A DNA stretch of 64,000 nucleotides from an uncultured Parabacteroides sp. (GCA_944325355.1 CALUZS010000007.1:62001-126000), one strand, 5' to 3'. Shown: positions 1 through 9,231, counted from the stretch's first letter. Numbers and translations: made by a program. Notes: generated from the sequence alone by a model not told the origin.

Positions 1-41
1 GTCCATAATAGTATGCTTGGAATTTGATTGTTTGAACAGTT

Positions 42-932
42 TTATTGTATTTCGAGCGCCCTGTATTCATTGGGCGAGTAGCCTGTCACTCTTTTGAACA
101 ATTTACAGAAATATTGGACTGAAGGAAATCCCTGTTCTTTTGCGATGTCAGCAGGAGTTTTTTCTGTCCGTTGCAATTCTTTGCAAACGAACTCAATGCG
201 TTTGAAAAGAATAAATTCGTTTGCATTTTTCCCGGTTTCGTGCTTTAAAAGATCTTCGAAATAGGCGGGTGATAATCCCAACATGCGGGAAAAATATTCG
301 ATTGTCGGCAATCCTTTGTTGATGACTTTGTTTGTTAAGAAATAATTCTCTAATAGTTGGTTCGTTTTCTCCAATATGCTTTTGTTTATTTCGTGCCGGG
401 TTATGAATTGCCGTTTGTAAAAACGCATGCAATAGTTGAGTAATAGTTCTATTTTCCCTGCAAGCAACGTTTTGCTGTATTCGTCGATACCCCACTCCAG
501 TTCTTCGGAGATACCGTTCATGCAGTTTTCTATAATTTTTTTCTCCCGGGCAGATATATGTAATGCTTCGTTTTGCCGGTAATGGAAGAATGTGTAGTTT
601 GAAAAATGTTCCTCGAATGGAGTATGTTTTATTAAGCTCGGATGGAAACAAAGCAAATAACTCTTAACTTCTTCACACCCATGCCACAATTTCAGATTTA
701 TAGGTTGGTTGGGCGACAAGAAAGAGAGTGTTCCTTCAAAAAAGTCATACTCTTTTCTTCCGAAACCAAGGCAGTTCGTGCATTTTTTCAGCCATACGGA
801 ATAGAAGTCCAACTGCAATAAATCACAGTATTTGATATCCGAGAGGTCGATTAGGCATGCCAAAGGATGCAAGGTGCTTTTCGAGAAATAATTGTTGCAG
901 CAGGAAATTGTATTTATCGTTTTTATTTGCAT
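42..932 (-). CDS. AraC-family transcriptional regulator
   Basis: A DNA-binding transcription regulator of 296 residues, the usual size for AraC proteins. The last ~100 residues hold the two helix-turn-helix units of the family, with the typical ending in which a phenylalanine-rich second helix (FCKLFKRVTGYSPNEYR) contacts DNA. The first ~180 residues are a weakly conserved sensing domain without a recognisable ligand motif. It lies next to the exported cupin and oxidoreductase genes on the same strand and ends close to the window edge; control of those neighbours is an inference from position. No clear minus-strand -7 element was seen before it. Confidence 0.85.
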   Translation of the reverse strand: MQIKTINTISCCNNYFSKSTLHPLACLIDLSDIKYCDLLQLDFYSVWLKKCTNCLGFGRKEYDFFEGTLSFLSPNQPINLKLWHGCEEVKSYLLCFHPSLIKHTPFEEHFSNYTFFHYRQNEALHISAREKKIIENCMNGISEELEWGIDEYSKTLLAGKIELLLNYCMRFYKRQFITRHEINKSILEKTNQLLENYFLTNKVINKGLPTIEYFSRMLGLSPAYFEDLLKHETGKNANEFILFKRIEFVCKELQRTEKTPADIAKEQGFPSVQYFCKLFKRVTGYSPNEYRALEIQ

Positions 933-1041
933 GCTTGTTCAATTATTTTTGCAGGGATATGTCTTATAAATAAGTGTCAAAAGCATGGGAAGACGCATGA
1001 ACGGTTCCCATGCTTTGATTCAATGTTTGTTGTCGGAATTG

Positions 1042-1866
1042 TTATTTACCAAGTTTGTCATATTCGTTGTCGCTTACCGGTTCCAACCATTCATTGGAGG
1101 AGTTTTCTCCCGGAATTTCGAAAGCAAGATGGGCAAACCAGGAGTCAGCTGCTGCTCCATGCCAGTGTTTTACGTTTGCGGGGATGTGGATAACGTCACC
1201 CGGAAGCATCTGTACGGCAGGCTTGCCCTCTTCCTGGTACCATCCTTTGCCGGCTACGCAGACCAACATCTGTCCGCCGCCTTTTGTTGCGTGGTGGATA
1301 TGCCAATTGTTACGGCAACGTGGCTCAAACGTCACGTTGGAAAAAGGTATTTGTTCGTTTGATACGCGAGCCAAATAGCTGTTTCCGGTGAAATATTGGG
1401 CGTAGGCCGTATTAGGTTCTCCGATGGGGAAAATCATTTCACGTTGGAAAGCCGCTTTGCCGTCTGCGCAGCTTGTTGTGTCATCTGCCCATACTTCTTT
1501 TGCCATCCGGAATGCTCCCCAGGCATTGGGCCATCCTGCATAGAAAGCGATGTGAGTCAGCATCTCAGAGATTTCAGTGCGTGTCACACCGTTGCTCTTT
1601 GCAAATTGCAAATGGTGGGTCAGCGATGAATCAATGATGCCTTTCCCTATTAACGTTGAGATAGTTATCATGCTACGGTCGTGGGGTGAGAGCCCCGGAC
1701 GATTCCAGACTTCACCAAACAGAATATCATCGTTCAGTTCTGCAAATTTGGGGGCAAATTCTCCTAATTGCACATGTCCCGCAGTTTGTGTAATCTTTTC
1801 CTGTGCCATATTCGTTTGTATATTAAATGTTGAAACAATAAATAATAGAAACAGAAACTTTTTCAT
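1042..1866 (-). CDS. Exported carboxymuconolactone decarboxylase-fold / cupin protein
   Basis: A 274-residue secreted protein with a signal peptide (residues ~1-21, cleaved near NMAQ). Residues ~40-125 match the carboxymuconolactone decarboxylase/AhpD-like fold (LFGEVWNRPGLSPHDRSM and HLQFAKSNGVTRTEISEML). Residues ~175-260 form a cupin barrel with metal-binding histidines (NWHIHHA, GDVIHIPANVKHWHG). Fusions of this type are common in Bacteroidales and are usually annotated as cupin or decarboxylase proteins; the substrate is unknown. The CxxxH pair typical of AhpD peroxidases is not evident in the N-terminal part, so an enzymatic role there is uncertain. A TACTTTTG -7 element lies on the minus strand about 60 bp upstream. 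Confidence 0.8.
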   Translation of the reverse strand: MKKFLFLLFIVSTFNIQTNMAQEKITQTAGHVQLGEFAPKFAELNDDILFGEVWNRPGLSPHDRSMITISTLIGKGIIDSSLTHHLQFAKSNGVTRTEISEMLTHIAFYAGWPNAWGAFRMAKEVWADDTTSCADGKAAFQREMIFPIGEPNTAYAQYFTGNSYLARVSNEQIPFSNVTFEPRCRNNWHIHHATKGGGQMLVCVAGKGWYQEEGKPAVQMLPGDVIHIPANVKHWHGAAADSWFAHLAFEIPGENSSNEWLEPVSDNEYDKLGK

Positions 1867-1922
1867 GACTTCTTATATGTTATTTTATAATTAGTTGAAA
1901 ATTCATTGTCTTTGTCTGTATG

Positions 1923-1930
1923 CAAAAGTA
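1923..1930 (-). promoter_or_regulatory. Putative -7 promoter element of the cupin gene
   Basis: On the minus strand this reads TACTTTTG, matching the Bacteroidota -7 consensus TAnnTTTG. It sits about 57 bp before the start codon at 1866. No good TTTG -33 box was seen at the expected distance, so the call rests on the -7 alone. Confidence 0.45.
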
Positions 1931-2062
1931 GGCATGAATCTTTGAAAAAATATACCCGATTTACGGACGATTGTAACAGATTTACAGAATTGTCGTTATT
2001 GCCTGTCGAAAAGGCGTCCGAAGTTCCTGTATTTGTAGGAAATCAGCGTAGGTGACGGACTG

Positions 2063-3352
2063 TTATTTTCCCATTGTCTCTTTAACCTGTTTCAGCAAGT
2101 TTGGAATATCCAGATGTTGTGGGCATTTCTCCAGGCATTTGCCACAGGCAACACACGATGAAGCTGGATCCCCGCGCTGGACGGGAGACATTGAGATGGT
2201 GTAGTCGGAGATAGCTTTGTCCATGTTGCGATGGGCAAGGTAATTATTGTAGACATACGCGAAGATATATCCGATGGCAACATTGTGAGGACACGGGATG
2301 CATTGGTAACAGCCTGTACAGTCAATGTGCCCCGGGATGTGCCGGAAGGCGTAGATGGCTGCTCCGAGTGCTTCCCTTTCTGCTGGTGTCAGCATGTTGG
2401 GACGGGCTTTGGCGGCATAGCGCAGGTTCTCTTCTACGTCAGTCATTGAGCCCATGCCACTGACGGCTACGCTTACTTCGGGAATATCCCAAAGGTAGTC
2501 GAGCGCCCATTCCGTATCTGGCTTCTGGATGCCGGTTGAGAGCAGGGCTTTTTTTATCGTTTGTGGCAGATGGGCGAGGAAGCCGGTGCGCACCGGTTTC
2601 ATTACGGCTACACCCATACCGTTTGCGGCAGCGTATTTGGGACCGAGTACCCCTGCTTCGTATTCGTAATCGAGGTAGTTGTGTTGTATGAGACAGAAAT
2701 CCCATGCTGGAGTATATTCCACGACCTGTTTGAACAGTTGCAGGTTGTCATGGAAAGAGAATCCCATGAAGCGGATTTTTCCTTGCACCTTCAACTTTTC
2801 CATCTTCTCAACCAGCTTATAGGGCAGTACCTTATCACGCCATCCCCGGTGCATAATCATGTGAATATGGTAAAAGTCGATAACATCAGTACCGATGGTG
2901 CGGCGCGACTGGTCGAAGAACTTCTCAAAATCATCTGCGCTCTGCATTTCCCACCAGGGTGATTTGGATGTCACATATACACGGTCGCGCCAACCTCCTG
3001 CCAATGCTTTACCGACAGCTTGTTCGCTTTCACCTCCCATATATACACGTCCGGTGTCGATGTAGTTTACCCCGCCTTCAATGGCTCTGCGTACCATCGG
3101 TGTGGTTTGCTCAAAATCTACATGCCCGTTTTTCATGGGCAGGCGCAACATCCCGAAGCCTAAGGCCGATACGTTGACGCCTGTCCGTCCCATCGGACGG
3201 TATTGCATCTGCGGATTGTAGTTCAGGATAGCTCCCGATGGTTGGTTGTCTGTTTTCGTTTTCTCTGTCCCTTGTGCCATGGCTTGCGGTCCGATGACAG
3301 TTCCGGATGCGGCTGCAAGCATGGAACAGCGGATAAAATCTCGTCTGTCCAT
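2063..3352 (-). CDS. Tat-exported aldo/keto reductase with C-terminal 4Fe-4S ferredoxin domain
   Basis: A 429-residue oxidoreductase. The N-terminus carries a twin-arginine signal (RRDFIRC followed by a hydrophobic stretch to AMA), so it is probably exported folded with cofactors. Residues ~50-340 form an aldo/keto reductase barrel (GFGMLRLPMKNG, YIDTGRVYMGGESE, IQHNYLDYEYE). The C-terminal ~90 residues carry two cysteine clusters (CTGCYQCIPC and CVACGKCLEKCP) typical of 4Fe-4S ferredoxin domains. Proteins of this type are frequent in gut Bacteroidales; the substrate is not known. It starts 17 bp after the DUF6282 gene stops and shares its likely promoter. The likely physiological role is electron transfer to a carbonyl substrate outside the cytoplasm, which is inference. 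Confidence 0.87.
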   Translation of the reverse strand: MDRRDFIRCSMLAAASGTVIGPQAMAQGTEKTKTDNQPSGAILNYNPQMQYRPMGRTGVNVSALGFGMLRLPMKNGHVDFEQTTPMVRRAIEGGVNYIDTGRVYMGGESEQAVGKALAGGWRDRVYVTSKSPWWEMQSADDFEKFFDQSRRTIGTDVIDFYHIHMIMHRGWRDKVLPYKLVEKMEKLKVQGKIRFMGFSFHDNLQLFKQVVEYTPAWDFCLIQHNYLDYEYEAGVLGPKYAAANGMGVAVMKPVRTGFLAHLPQTIKKALLSTGIQKPDTEWALDYLWDIPEVSVAVSGMGSMTDVEENLRYAAKARPNMLTPAEREALGAAIYAFRHIPGHIDCTGCYQCIPCPHNVAIGYIFAYVYNNYLAHRNMDKAISDYTISMSPVQRGDPASSCVACGKCLEKCPQHLDIPNLLKQVKETMGK

Positions 3353-3369
3353 AATCGTAAGGAATTAAG

Positions 3370-4341
3370 TTAGTTTACTTTTATTAGCCATGCCGGATTG
3401 TGGCGTACCAGAAGGTCGATCTCTTTTTGCGGCATACCGGCAGTTTGGAGTTTGATGATGCAATCTCTCATGCCTTGTATGGGATGTGGCATGACAGCTT
3501 GCCCTAAATCAGTGGAAATAAAGCTGCGTTCGGGGTCGATACGGACGAAGGAGAGAAATTCTTCGATGCTCTGCCGTTGGTATTGCGGCATTTTTGTCCC
3601 TTCGCCCCATAAGCATGGGAGATAGCAGTATTCAATATATGCTCCATTGTCAATACACTCCTTGATTTGGGAGTCTGTCATCGTCCAAATGGAGGAGTTG
3701 GCATGTGTGACAACGAAGCGTTTCACTCCTATTTCATGAGCCTTTCGGGCAAGGATGATGCTCTCTTCCGGGGATGCGTGACCCGTAGCAAATATGATGT
3801 CTGTTTCCGCACAGATTTCCATTACTTTGATGACTTCAGGCAATACTTGTCCGTTATTATCCAACACTGGTATTCCTTGTTCCTTGCGGTTTTCTCTTTG
3901 ATATTGATAAGCTGCATCCAGCGTAGGCATCCAGATGCAGCGGCACAGTCCGCCGCTGGTTTCTATTGCTTTTTGTGCCGCATATACGTTTACCTTGTCG
4001 CCGTGCACACGGTTCATGCAGAAGCTGCCAAAGCATTCGGCATCCGGCAATGCCTGCCGGATAAGGTACGCCCGGTCGTGGCAACTGAAGTCGTTGGATT
4101 TGAACATCACTGCCCGGTATCCGGCACGTATTGCGTCCTGCATGAACTTGTATTCGTTGACAGAACGTTCCCGGGAATCAGGTGTGGCATGCAGGTGGAT
4201 ATCGCATACACCTTTCAGTAAGTCATCATCTTTTTCCAAGTTGATGGCATGGAGCGGAATGTTGGTTGTAACTAATAGAGAACTTCCCAAAATAGAGTTT
4301 TTTAGAAAAGCCCTTCGTCCGATTGTTTTTTGTGCGTACAT
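3370..4341 (-). CDS. Tat-exported DUF6282/amidohydrolase-like protein
   Basis: A predicted metal-dependent hydrolase of the DUF6282 (amidohydrolase-like) group. The start at 4341 is preferred over an upstream in-frame ATG at 4395 because it begins directly before a twin-arginine signal (GRRAFLKNS) and because a TAAATTTG -7 element lies at 4360-4367, between the two. Metal-ligand motifs are visible: DIHLHATPD near the start, ATGHAS and VVTHANS in the middle, and STDLGQ near the end. It is the first gene of a unit with the ferredoxin aldo/keto reductase. Both proteins carry Tat signals, which suggests a joint function in the periplasm; the reaction is unknown. Confidence 0.75.
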   Translation of the reverse strand: MYAQKTIGRRAFLKNSILGSSLLVTTNIPLHAINLEKDDDLLKGVCDIHLHATPDSRERSVNEYKFMQDAIRAGYRAVMFKSNDFSCHDRAYLIRQALPDAECFGSFCMNRVHGDKVNVYAAQKAIETSGGLCRCIWMPTLDAAYQYQRENRKEQGIPVLDNNGQVLPEVIKVMEICAETDIIFATGHASPEESIILARKAHEIGVKRFVVTHANSSIWTMTDSQIKECIDNGAYIEYCYLPCLWGEGTKMPQYQRQSIEEFLSFVRIDPERSFISTDLGQAVMPHPIQGMRDCIIKLQTAGMPQKEIDLLVRHNPAWLIKVN

Positions 4342-4359
4342 GGTTTGTTTGTTTTTCAA

Positions 4360-4367
4360 CAAATTTA
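4360..4367 (-). promoter_or_regulatory. Putative -7 promoter element of the DUF6282-AKR unit
   Basis: Minus strand TAAATTTG, a full match to TAnnTTTG, 19 bp before the start at 4341. It argues that the upstream ATG at 4395 is not used. The -33 box is not clear. Confidence 0.45.
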
Positions 4368-4573
4368 TGGAGGGAAAGCGTACCCTGATGTACATATTTT
4401 ACGGGTAAGTTTAACCGAATAACTGATTTTGTTTTTCTTTGGAATTGTATAGAAAGCGGATGCGCAGTTTCTTTCGGAGGAGAGCCCGCTCTTTTGTGAT
4501 TCTCTGCGCGGGGGGAAAGCGGTAAATCTTGGTGTTGGTTGCGGGGAATGGGCAATCCGGATGGAGAACAGTG

Positions 4574-5560
4574 TTATTTTTGCCTGCGTTCCTGTTGCAT
4601 CCGGATACGGATATTTTTGATTTCGAGCCCGGCGTCAAATGTTCCGGGGATTTCCCAGCCGAAATTCATACCGGTGATGATGAGGTCATTCAGACTTGTG
4701 TCTGAAAATTCTCCCTTTTCCTGCATGGCTGCAACTGCTTGGCGGATATAGGGCAGAATGTCTGAGTAGAGTTTGTGCCATTTAAAATCATGGAAAGAAA
4801 TATCTCCCCATAAAAGTTGTGGCGGAATGGTATATATGTATGTGGAAGTGCCTTTATCCCAATGGATGGTAGGCTCTTTTGCCAAGGTCTTATAGCGGTA
4901 GTCGAACGATGGAATGCCGACCCACAGTGCTGAGTTGAAGTCTTTGGATTGCGGATTGTTGTTTTTCAAGTAGAAATAGAATGGCGATTGTGCGGTGTGG
5001 AGTGATTCATCGTATGCGTCTGCCGGCATCTTGTTCTCGCAATGGGTAATCCGAAGGTTCATTTGCAGGAATAGAGCTTCGAGCTGCCCTATGTTGGGCT
5101 GTTGGCTGAAGTCTTGTTGTATCAATAAATGAACCCAAGGTTCATTTATTTGTCTCGGATGTTTGTACTCATTGCTTGCTTTGACATCAAGGAGGAGTGT
5201 TTTTCCGGATAACCGGACAGTTTTCCCCGGATTGGAATAGGTGTACGTATTGTCCTCTGCCTGTATGATGCTGACCGACTTTTTCAAATCGTACCGGCTC
5301 CACCATTGGGCAAGTTGCCAAATGGGCGCACAAGACTTCTGCCGGAAGTACAGCGTATCGGTATTGGCATTCTTGAAACCTCCCGACTGTTGTACAATAT
5401 CCGGAGATAAGGGGGAGACAGCCAATCCATTTTTGAAATACGGGTCTTGGAGAAGCTCGACGGTATAAAACTGCTTCTTCCCGGTGATTGTACAGCCTGT
5501 GCAGAGTATCACGAATAAGAAGTAGGCAATGATGTTTCGCATATTTCTGTTTTTTTGCAT
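4574..5560 (-). CDS. Lipoprotein of unknown function
   Basis: A protein of about 328 residues that I do not recognise by family. The N-terminus is a lipoprotein signal with the lipobox LCTGC. Translation may start at 5560 or at the second Met (5542), which gives a more typical signal length with the Cys at position 17. The rest is rich in aromatic residues (WQLAQWWSRYD, NSALWVGIPSFDYRY, WGDISFHDFKWHKLY) and ends in a stretch that reads like a beta-sandwich strand set (GMNFGWEIPGTFDAGLEIKNIRI). This resembles carbohydrate-associated surface or periplasmic lipoproteins of Bacteroidales, and the next gene on the other strand is a sialate esterase, so a link to glycan use is possible but unproven. 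Confidence 0.7.
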   Translation of the reverse strand: MQKNRNMRNIIAYFLFVILCTGCTITGKKQFYTVELLQDPYFKNGLAVSPLSPDIVQQSGGFKNANTDTLYFRQKSCAPIWQLAQWWSRYDLKKSVSIIQAEDNTYTYSNPGKTVRLSGKTLLLDVKASNEYKHPRQINEPWVHLLIQQDFSQQPNIGQLEALFLQMNLRITHCENKMPADAYDESLHTAQSPFYFYLKNNNPQSKDFNSALWVGIPSFDYRYKTLAKEPTIHWDKGTSTYIYTIPPQLLWGDISFHDFKWHKLYSDILPYIRQAVAAMQEKGEFSDTSLNDLIITGMNFGWEIPGTFDAGLEIKNIRIRMQQERRQK

Positions 5561-5690
5561 CTAAGATAGCAATACGGGATGAATAACGGGAATAATTTTC
5601 TTTTTTTCTTGATATTTTGGAGGAAAACGGTTTTTAAGTGTTATTTATTTGTATTTTTATTGCTTGAAATATTGTTAATTTTGACTGGAA

Positions 5691-7109
5691 ATGAATACAA
5701 AATTATTTTTTATTGCGACCTGTCTTTTTGCAGCGAATACGCTTTCCGCGAAGATAACGTTGCCGCATGTTTTGGGAGATAACATGGTTTTGCAACAACA
5801 ATCGACCGTGAAATTGTGGGGAGAAGCTACACCGAATAAGAAAGTGGTGGTTGAAACATCTTGGTTGAAGAAGAAAGTTTCGTGCAACTCCGACGCCGAT
5901 GGAAAATGGATGGTGCAGATTCCTACACCGGAAGGTAGTTATGAACCACAAACCATCGAGATTTCGGATGGTGAAGCCATCCAGTTGAAAAACATACTGA
6001 TAGGGGAGGTGTGGCTCGCTTCCGGACAGAGTAATATGGAGATGCCGCTTATCGGATTCTGGCATTGTCCGGTGGAAGGTGCCAACGAAGAAATCTTGCA
6101 TTCGGGGAAATATCACGACAGGATACGTTTTGTGAAGATACCGAAGGTACAAGCGTTTGAGCCTAAAGACGATGTTGATTGCCGTTGGGTTGAATCGAAT
6201 CCGCAAAATTCTCCGCACTTTAGTGCCGTAGCTTACTTCTTTGCGAAAAGTCTTACGGGTGTATTGGATGTTCCTGTCGGAATCATCGACTGTAACTGGG
6301 GAGGAAGCCCGGTGGAAAGCTGGTTGGACAAGAATACGTTGCAAGGTTATGGCGATGTCAATTTAGACGAAACGGCAATCAATCAGATAGGAGAGCCCGG
6401 ACGTCCGATGATGATGTATAATGCCATGCTTCATCCGATGAAGAACTTTACGTTGCGGGGCTTTATTTGGTATCAAGGAGAAGCGAACGTAGGAAGATAT
6501 CCGGTATATGCCGAACGGCTTGCCGATATGGTTAAGCTATGGCGTAACGATTGGAATTTGGGTGATTTGCCATTTTATTATGTGGAAATCGCACCGTACG
6601 ATTACGGGCAGGGCAGGACGGATTTTGCCGCTTACCTGCGCGAAGCCCAGTATAAGGCGCAGTCGTTGATACCGAATAGCGGAATGGTATCGACTAATGA
6701 CCTTGTTTTCGATTATGAGCGGGTAAATATCCATCCGGCAAAGAAAAAGGAGGTTGGACAGCGGCTGAGCTATATGGCTTTATCATATACATACGGAGTG
6801 AAAGGCGTGCATGCCCACGGTCCGGAATACAGTTCCGTTGAGTTTAAGGACGGTGAAGCTTTTGTGAAGTTCAAGTATGCCGACATGGGATTTAACCGTC
6901 TGATTGATATTAAAGGTTTTGAAGTTTGTGGTGCCGATAAGCAGTTTTATCCGGCGGAAGCAAGGATAAGCGGGAATACCGTGATAGTAAAAAGCGATAA
7001 GGTGCAGCAGCCGGTATCGGTCCGTTACTGTTTCCGCGATTTTATGGTTGGCAATCTTGCCGGTACTTTCGGGCTTCCGGTCGTTCCTTTCCGGACGGAT
7101 AATTTCTAA
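5691..7109 (+). CDS. Sialate O-acetylesterase (SGNH-type hydrolase)
   Basis: A 472-residue exported esterase that removes O-acetyl groups from sialic acids or other acetylated glycans. There is a signal peptide (residues 1-20, cleaved after LSA). The catalytic serine lies in the block GEVWLASGQSNMEMPL, with Ser at ~114. A second family block, GFIWYQGEANVGRYPVYAERL, follows at ~260-280. The N-terminal ~95 residues form a beta-sandwich-like domain common in this family. Length is a little shorter than the two-domain versions (~470-690 residues). A hairpin terminator follows the stop codon. The divergent upstream gene encodes a lipoprotein of unknown function. Confidence 0.85.
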   Translation: MNTKLFFIATCLFAANTLSAKITLPHVLGDNMVLQQQSTVKLWGEATPNKKVVVETSWLKKKVSCNSDADGKWMVQIPTPEGSYEPQTIEISDGEAIQLKNILIGEVWLASGQSNMEMPLIGFWHCPVEGANEEILHSGKYHDRIRFVKIPKVQAFEPKDDVDCRWVESNPQNSPHFSAVAYFFAKSLTGVLDVPVGIIDCNWGGSPVESWLDKNTLQGYGDVNLDETAINQIGEPGRPMMMYNAMLHPMKNFTLRGFIWYQGEANVGRYPVYAERLADMVKLWRNDWNLGDLPFYYVEIAPYDYGQGRTDFAAYLREAQYKAQSLIPNSGMVSTNDLVFDYERVNIHPAKKKEVGQRLSYMALSYTYGVKGVHAHGPEYSSVEFKDGEAFVKFKYADMGFNRLIDIKGFEVCGADKQFYPAEARISGNTVIVKSDKVQQPVSVRYCFRDFMVGNLAGTFGLPVVPFRTDNF

Positions 7110-7137
7110 GTTAGAAAATTTGTTTGTGCAGAGTTGC

Positions 7138-7175
7138 GGAGCGGCGACCGAACGGTAAGCCGCTCTGTTCTTTTG
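7138..7175 (+). terminator. Intrinsic terminator of the sialate esterase gene
   Basis: An inverted repeat (GAGCGGC ... GCCGCTC) of about 8 bp with a 13-nt loop, followed by a T-rich stretch (GTTCTTTT), 29 bp after the esterase stop. Transcripts from the convergent rmuC gene also end here. Confidence 0.6.
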
Positions 7176-7190
7176 TGTGGCTATATCAAT

Positions 7191-8486
7191 TTAGGATTCT
7201 GCAGTTTGTTCTTTTTCTTCTTCCAGCGAACCGATTTCCGGCAGATAGGAGCGGGCTTCTGCATCGGAGAGAGTCTCTACATCTTTTAGCCGGCGTTGGA
7301 TAGCTCGTGTCCGCGTTCCTAAAACGTCATCAATTTGGATGCTTGCCGTGTGCAGGTTCTTTTGCGCTTTTTGCAACATGCCGCTTATTTTCTCAAATTC
7401 TTTTTTCACGGCACCTAATGTTCGCCACACTTCACTGGAATGTTTTTGAATTGCCAATGTCCGGAATCCCATCTGTAAGCTGTTTAATATGGCAGCGAAT
7501 GTGGTAGGTCCGGTAATGATGACTTTATAATTGCGTTGCAATTCTTCCAAGAGGGATGCGCGGCGTACGATTTCAGCATAAATGCCCTCGAAAGGCAAGA
7601 ACAGAATGATGAAATCGGTGGTTATGGGAGGGTTCAGGTATTTTTCCGAAATATCCTTTGCCATTTTCTTTATTGTTGTTTCCAATAGCTTCCCTGCCGA
7701 ATCAATTGCCTGTGGGTCGGCACTGTCGTATGCATCAAGGAGTTGTTCATAAATATCCATCGGGAATTTGGCATCGATGGGCAAGTAAACCGGTTCGTTA
7801 GTATTTTCTTTCCCCGGCAATTTCACCGCAAATTCCACTACGGCATCGGAATCTTTTCTGGTATGTACGTTTGACTCATATTGTTCGGGGGCAAGTATTT
7901 GTTCTAATAACATGCTTAATTGTATCTCTCCAATATTTCCCCGGGTTTTAACATTGCTCAATACCCGTTTTAGTCCTCCTACATCTTGGGCGAGCGATTG
8001 CATTTCGCCTAATCCTTTTTGAACATTTTCCAATTGTTCCGTGACGAGTTTGAATGATTGTCCGAGACGGTCGTTCAATGTCTTTTGCAATTTTTCATCA
8101 ACGGTGGTACGAATCTCTTCCAGTCTCTTTTCTGTATAGTTTATCAACTGTTGCTGTTTGTCACTCAAATGAGAGAAATGATTCCGTTGCAACTCATTGA
8201 ATGCTTGTATGCTTGAATTGAATGTCTTATTGAAACTATCTATGGTGGCTTTTAATTCTTCACGGTTGTCTTTCGCCATGAAACGGCTTTCTTCACGGTT
8301 TAGATGAAAATCTTCTTTTATATTTTTTTCCAATCGCTCAATGGCGTGTCTGGTTTCTTCGGAAGCTTTGTTGTCGGTCAGATTTCTCTTGTTGAAATTG
8401 AAAATAAAGATTATTTGTAGAATTATAATGACTATTATGCCTGAAAATATAAGTAAATCCATAGCTTTTCTTAATTTTGTATTCAA
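7191..8486 (-). CDS. rmuC: DNA recombination protein RmuC
   Basis: A 431-residue RmuC-family protein, a nuclease-fold protein proposed to limit DNA rearrangement at inverted repeats. One membrane segment lies near the N-terminus (residues ~10-30: LLIFSGIIVIIILQIIFIF), followed by a long coiled-coil region to ~165. The conserved domain follows, with LKRVLSNVKTRGNIGEIQLSMLLEQIL, the strand block DAVVEFAVKLPG and LPIDAKFPMDIYEQL, and FIILFLPFEGIYAEIVR. Length is normal for the family. It stands alone on the minus strand, convergent with the esterase gene and divergent from tpx. A TATATTTG -7 element lies ~20 bp upstream. Confidence 0.92.
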   Translation of the reverse strand: MNTKLRKAMDLLIFSGIIVIIILQIIFIFNFNKRNLTDNKASEETRHAIERLEKNIKEDFHLNREESRFMAKDNREELKATIDSFNKTFNSSIQAFNELQRNHFSHLSDKQQQLINYTEKRLEEIRTTVDEKLQKTLNDRLGQSFKLVTEQLENVQKGLGEMQSLAQDVGGLKRVLSNVKTRGNIGEIQLSMLLEQILAPEQYESNVHTRKDSDAVVEFAVKLPGKENTNEPVYLPIDAKFPMDIYEQLLDAYDSADPQAIDSAGKLLETTIKKMAKDISEKYLNPPITTDFIILFLPFEGIYAEIVRRASLLEELQRNYKVIITGPTTFAAILNSLQMGFRTLAIQKHSSEVWRTLGAVKKEFEKISGMLQKAQKNLHTASIQIDDVLGTRTRAIQRRLKDVETLSDAEARSYLPEIGSLEEEKEQTAES

Positions 8487-8506
8487 AGTTAGAGGTGAAA
8501 AACGGA

Positions 8507-8514
8507 CAAATATA
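8507..8514 (-). promoter_or_regulatory. Putative -7 promoter element of rmuC
   Basis: Minus strand TATATTTG, a full match to TAnnTTTG, 20 bp before the rmuC start. No convincing -33 box at the usual distance. Confidence 0.45.
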
Positions 8515-8604
8515 TCAAAAGTGATGAATATACTAAATAAAGAAAGATAGGTTTTGTCTTTTCACCGGAAGAAAGAACGAAAACAGAGGTATAAATTTAG
8601 AAAA

Positions 8605-9105
8605 ATGGCAAAGGTTACATTTAAAGGAATAGTATTCCATACGAATGGGAGACTGCCGCAGGTCGGTCGTCCGGCTCCGGATTTCACAGGTGTCAAAAAT
8701 GATTTGACAGCTATGTCGTTAGGAGAACTGAAAGGGAAAAAGGTAGTTATAAATGTTTTTCCAAGTTTGGATACAGAGGTTTGTGCTGCATCGGTTAGAC
8801 GTTTCAATCAAGAAGCTGCGGCTCATCCTGATACTGTAGTCATAGCGCTTTCAAAAGATTTGCCGTTTGCCCAGAGTCGTTTTTGTACGACAGAGGGAAT
8901 CGATAAAGTGATAGCTCTTTCTGCATTTAATAACCATAGTTTTGAAAACGGATATGGAATGATGTTGATAGAGAGTCCGTTGAAAGGCTTATTGACACGC
9001 GGTGTGATTGTCGTGGATGAGGAAGGTACAATCGTTTATACCGAATTGGTTCCGGAAATAACCAATGAACCAAATTATGAAGCTGCTTTAGCTGCTTTGG
9101 AATAG
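8605..9105 (+). CDS. tpx: Thiol peroxidase Tpx
   Basis: A 166-residue peroxiredoxin that reduces hydrogen and lipid peroxides in the cytoplasm. The start at 8605 (MAKVTFKGIVFHTNG) is chosen because it aligns with family N-termini; the longer frame from 8554 adds a basic stretch not found in Tpx. The peroxidatic Cys lies in DTEVCAASVRRFN and the resolving Cys in DLPFAQSRFCTTEGI, both in their family positions. The end (RGVIVVDEEGTIVYTELVPEITNEPNY) also matches Tpx closely. It forms a single-gene unit with its own terminator. Confidence 0.96.
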   Translation: MAKVTFKGIVFHTNGRLPQVGRPAPDFTGVKNDLTAMSLGELKGKKVVINVFPSLDTEVCAASVRRFNQEAAAHPDTVVIALSKDLPFAQSRFCTTEGIDKVIALSAFNNHSFENGYGMMLIESPLKGLLTRGVIVVDEEGTIVYTELVPEITNEPNYEAALAALE

Positions 9106-9128
9106 GAATTGAATTTATTACTGGCGGG

Positions 9129-9165
9129 AAGGGAAACTCGGGTAAAATCCGGGTTTCCCTTTCAT
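9129..9165 (+). terminator. Intrinsic terminator of tpx
   Basis: AAGGGAAAC ... GTTTCCCTT, a 9-bp perfect stem with additional inner pairing, followed by TTTCAT, 23 bp after the tpx stop. Confidence 0.65.
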
Positions 9166-9223
9166 ATTGCTTTCTGTTGGAAAAAACTGTAAAATAGACG
9201 AATGGAAGCTGTGTGTCATTTTT

Positions 9224-9231
9224 TACTTTTG
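9224..9231 (+). promoter_or_regulatory. Putative -7 promoter element of the phospholipase gene
   Basis: TACTTTTG, a full match to TAnnTTTG, 39 bp before the start at 9271. The -33 box is weak. Confidence 0.45.
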
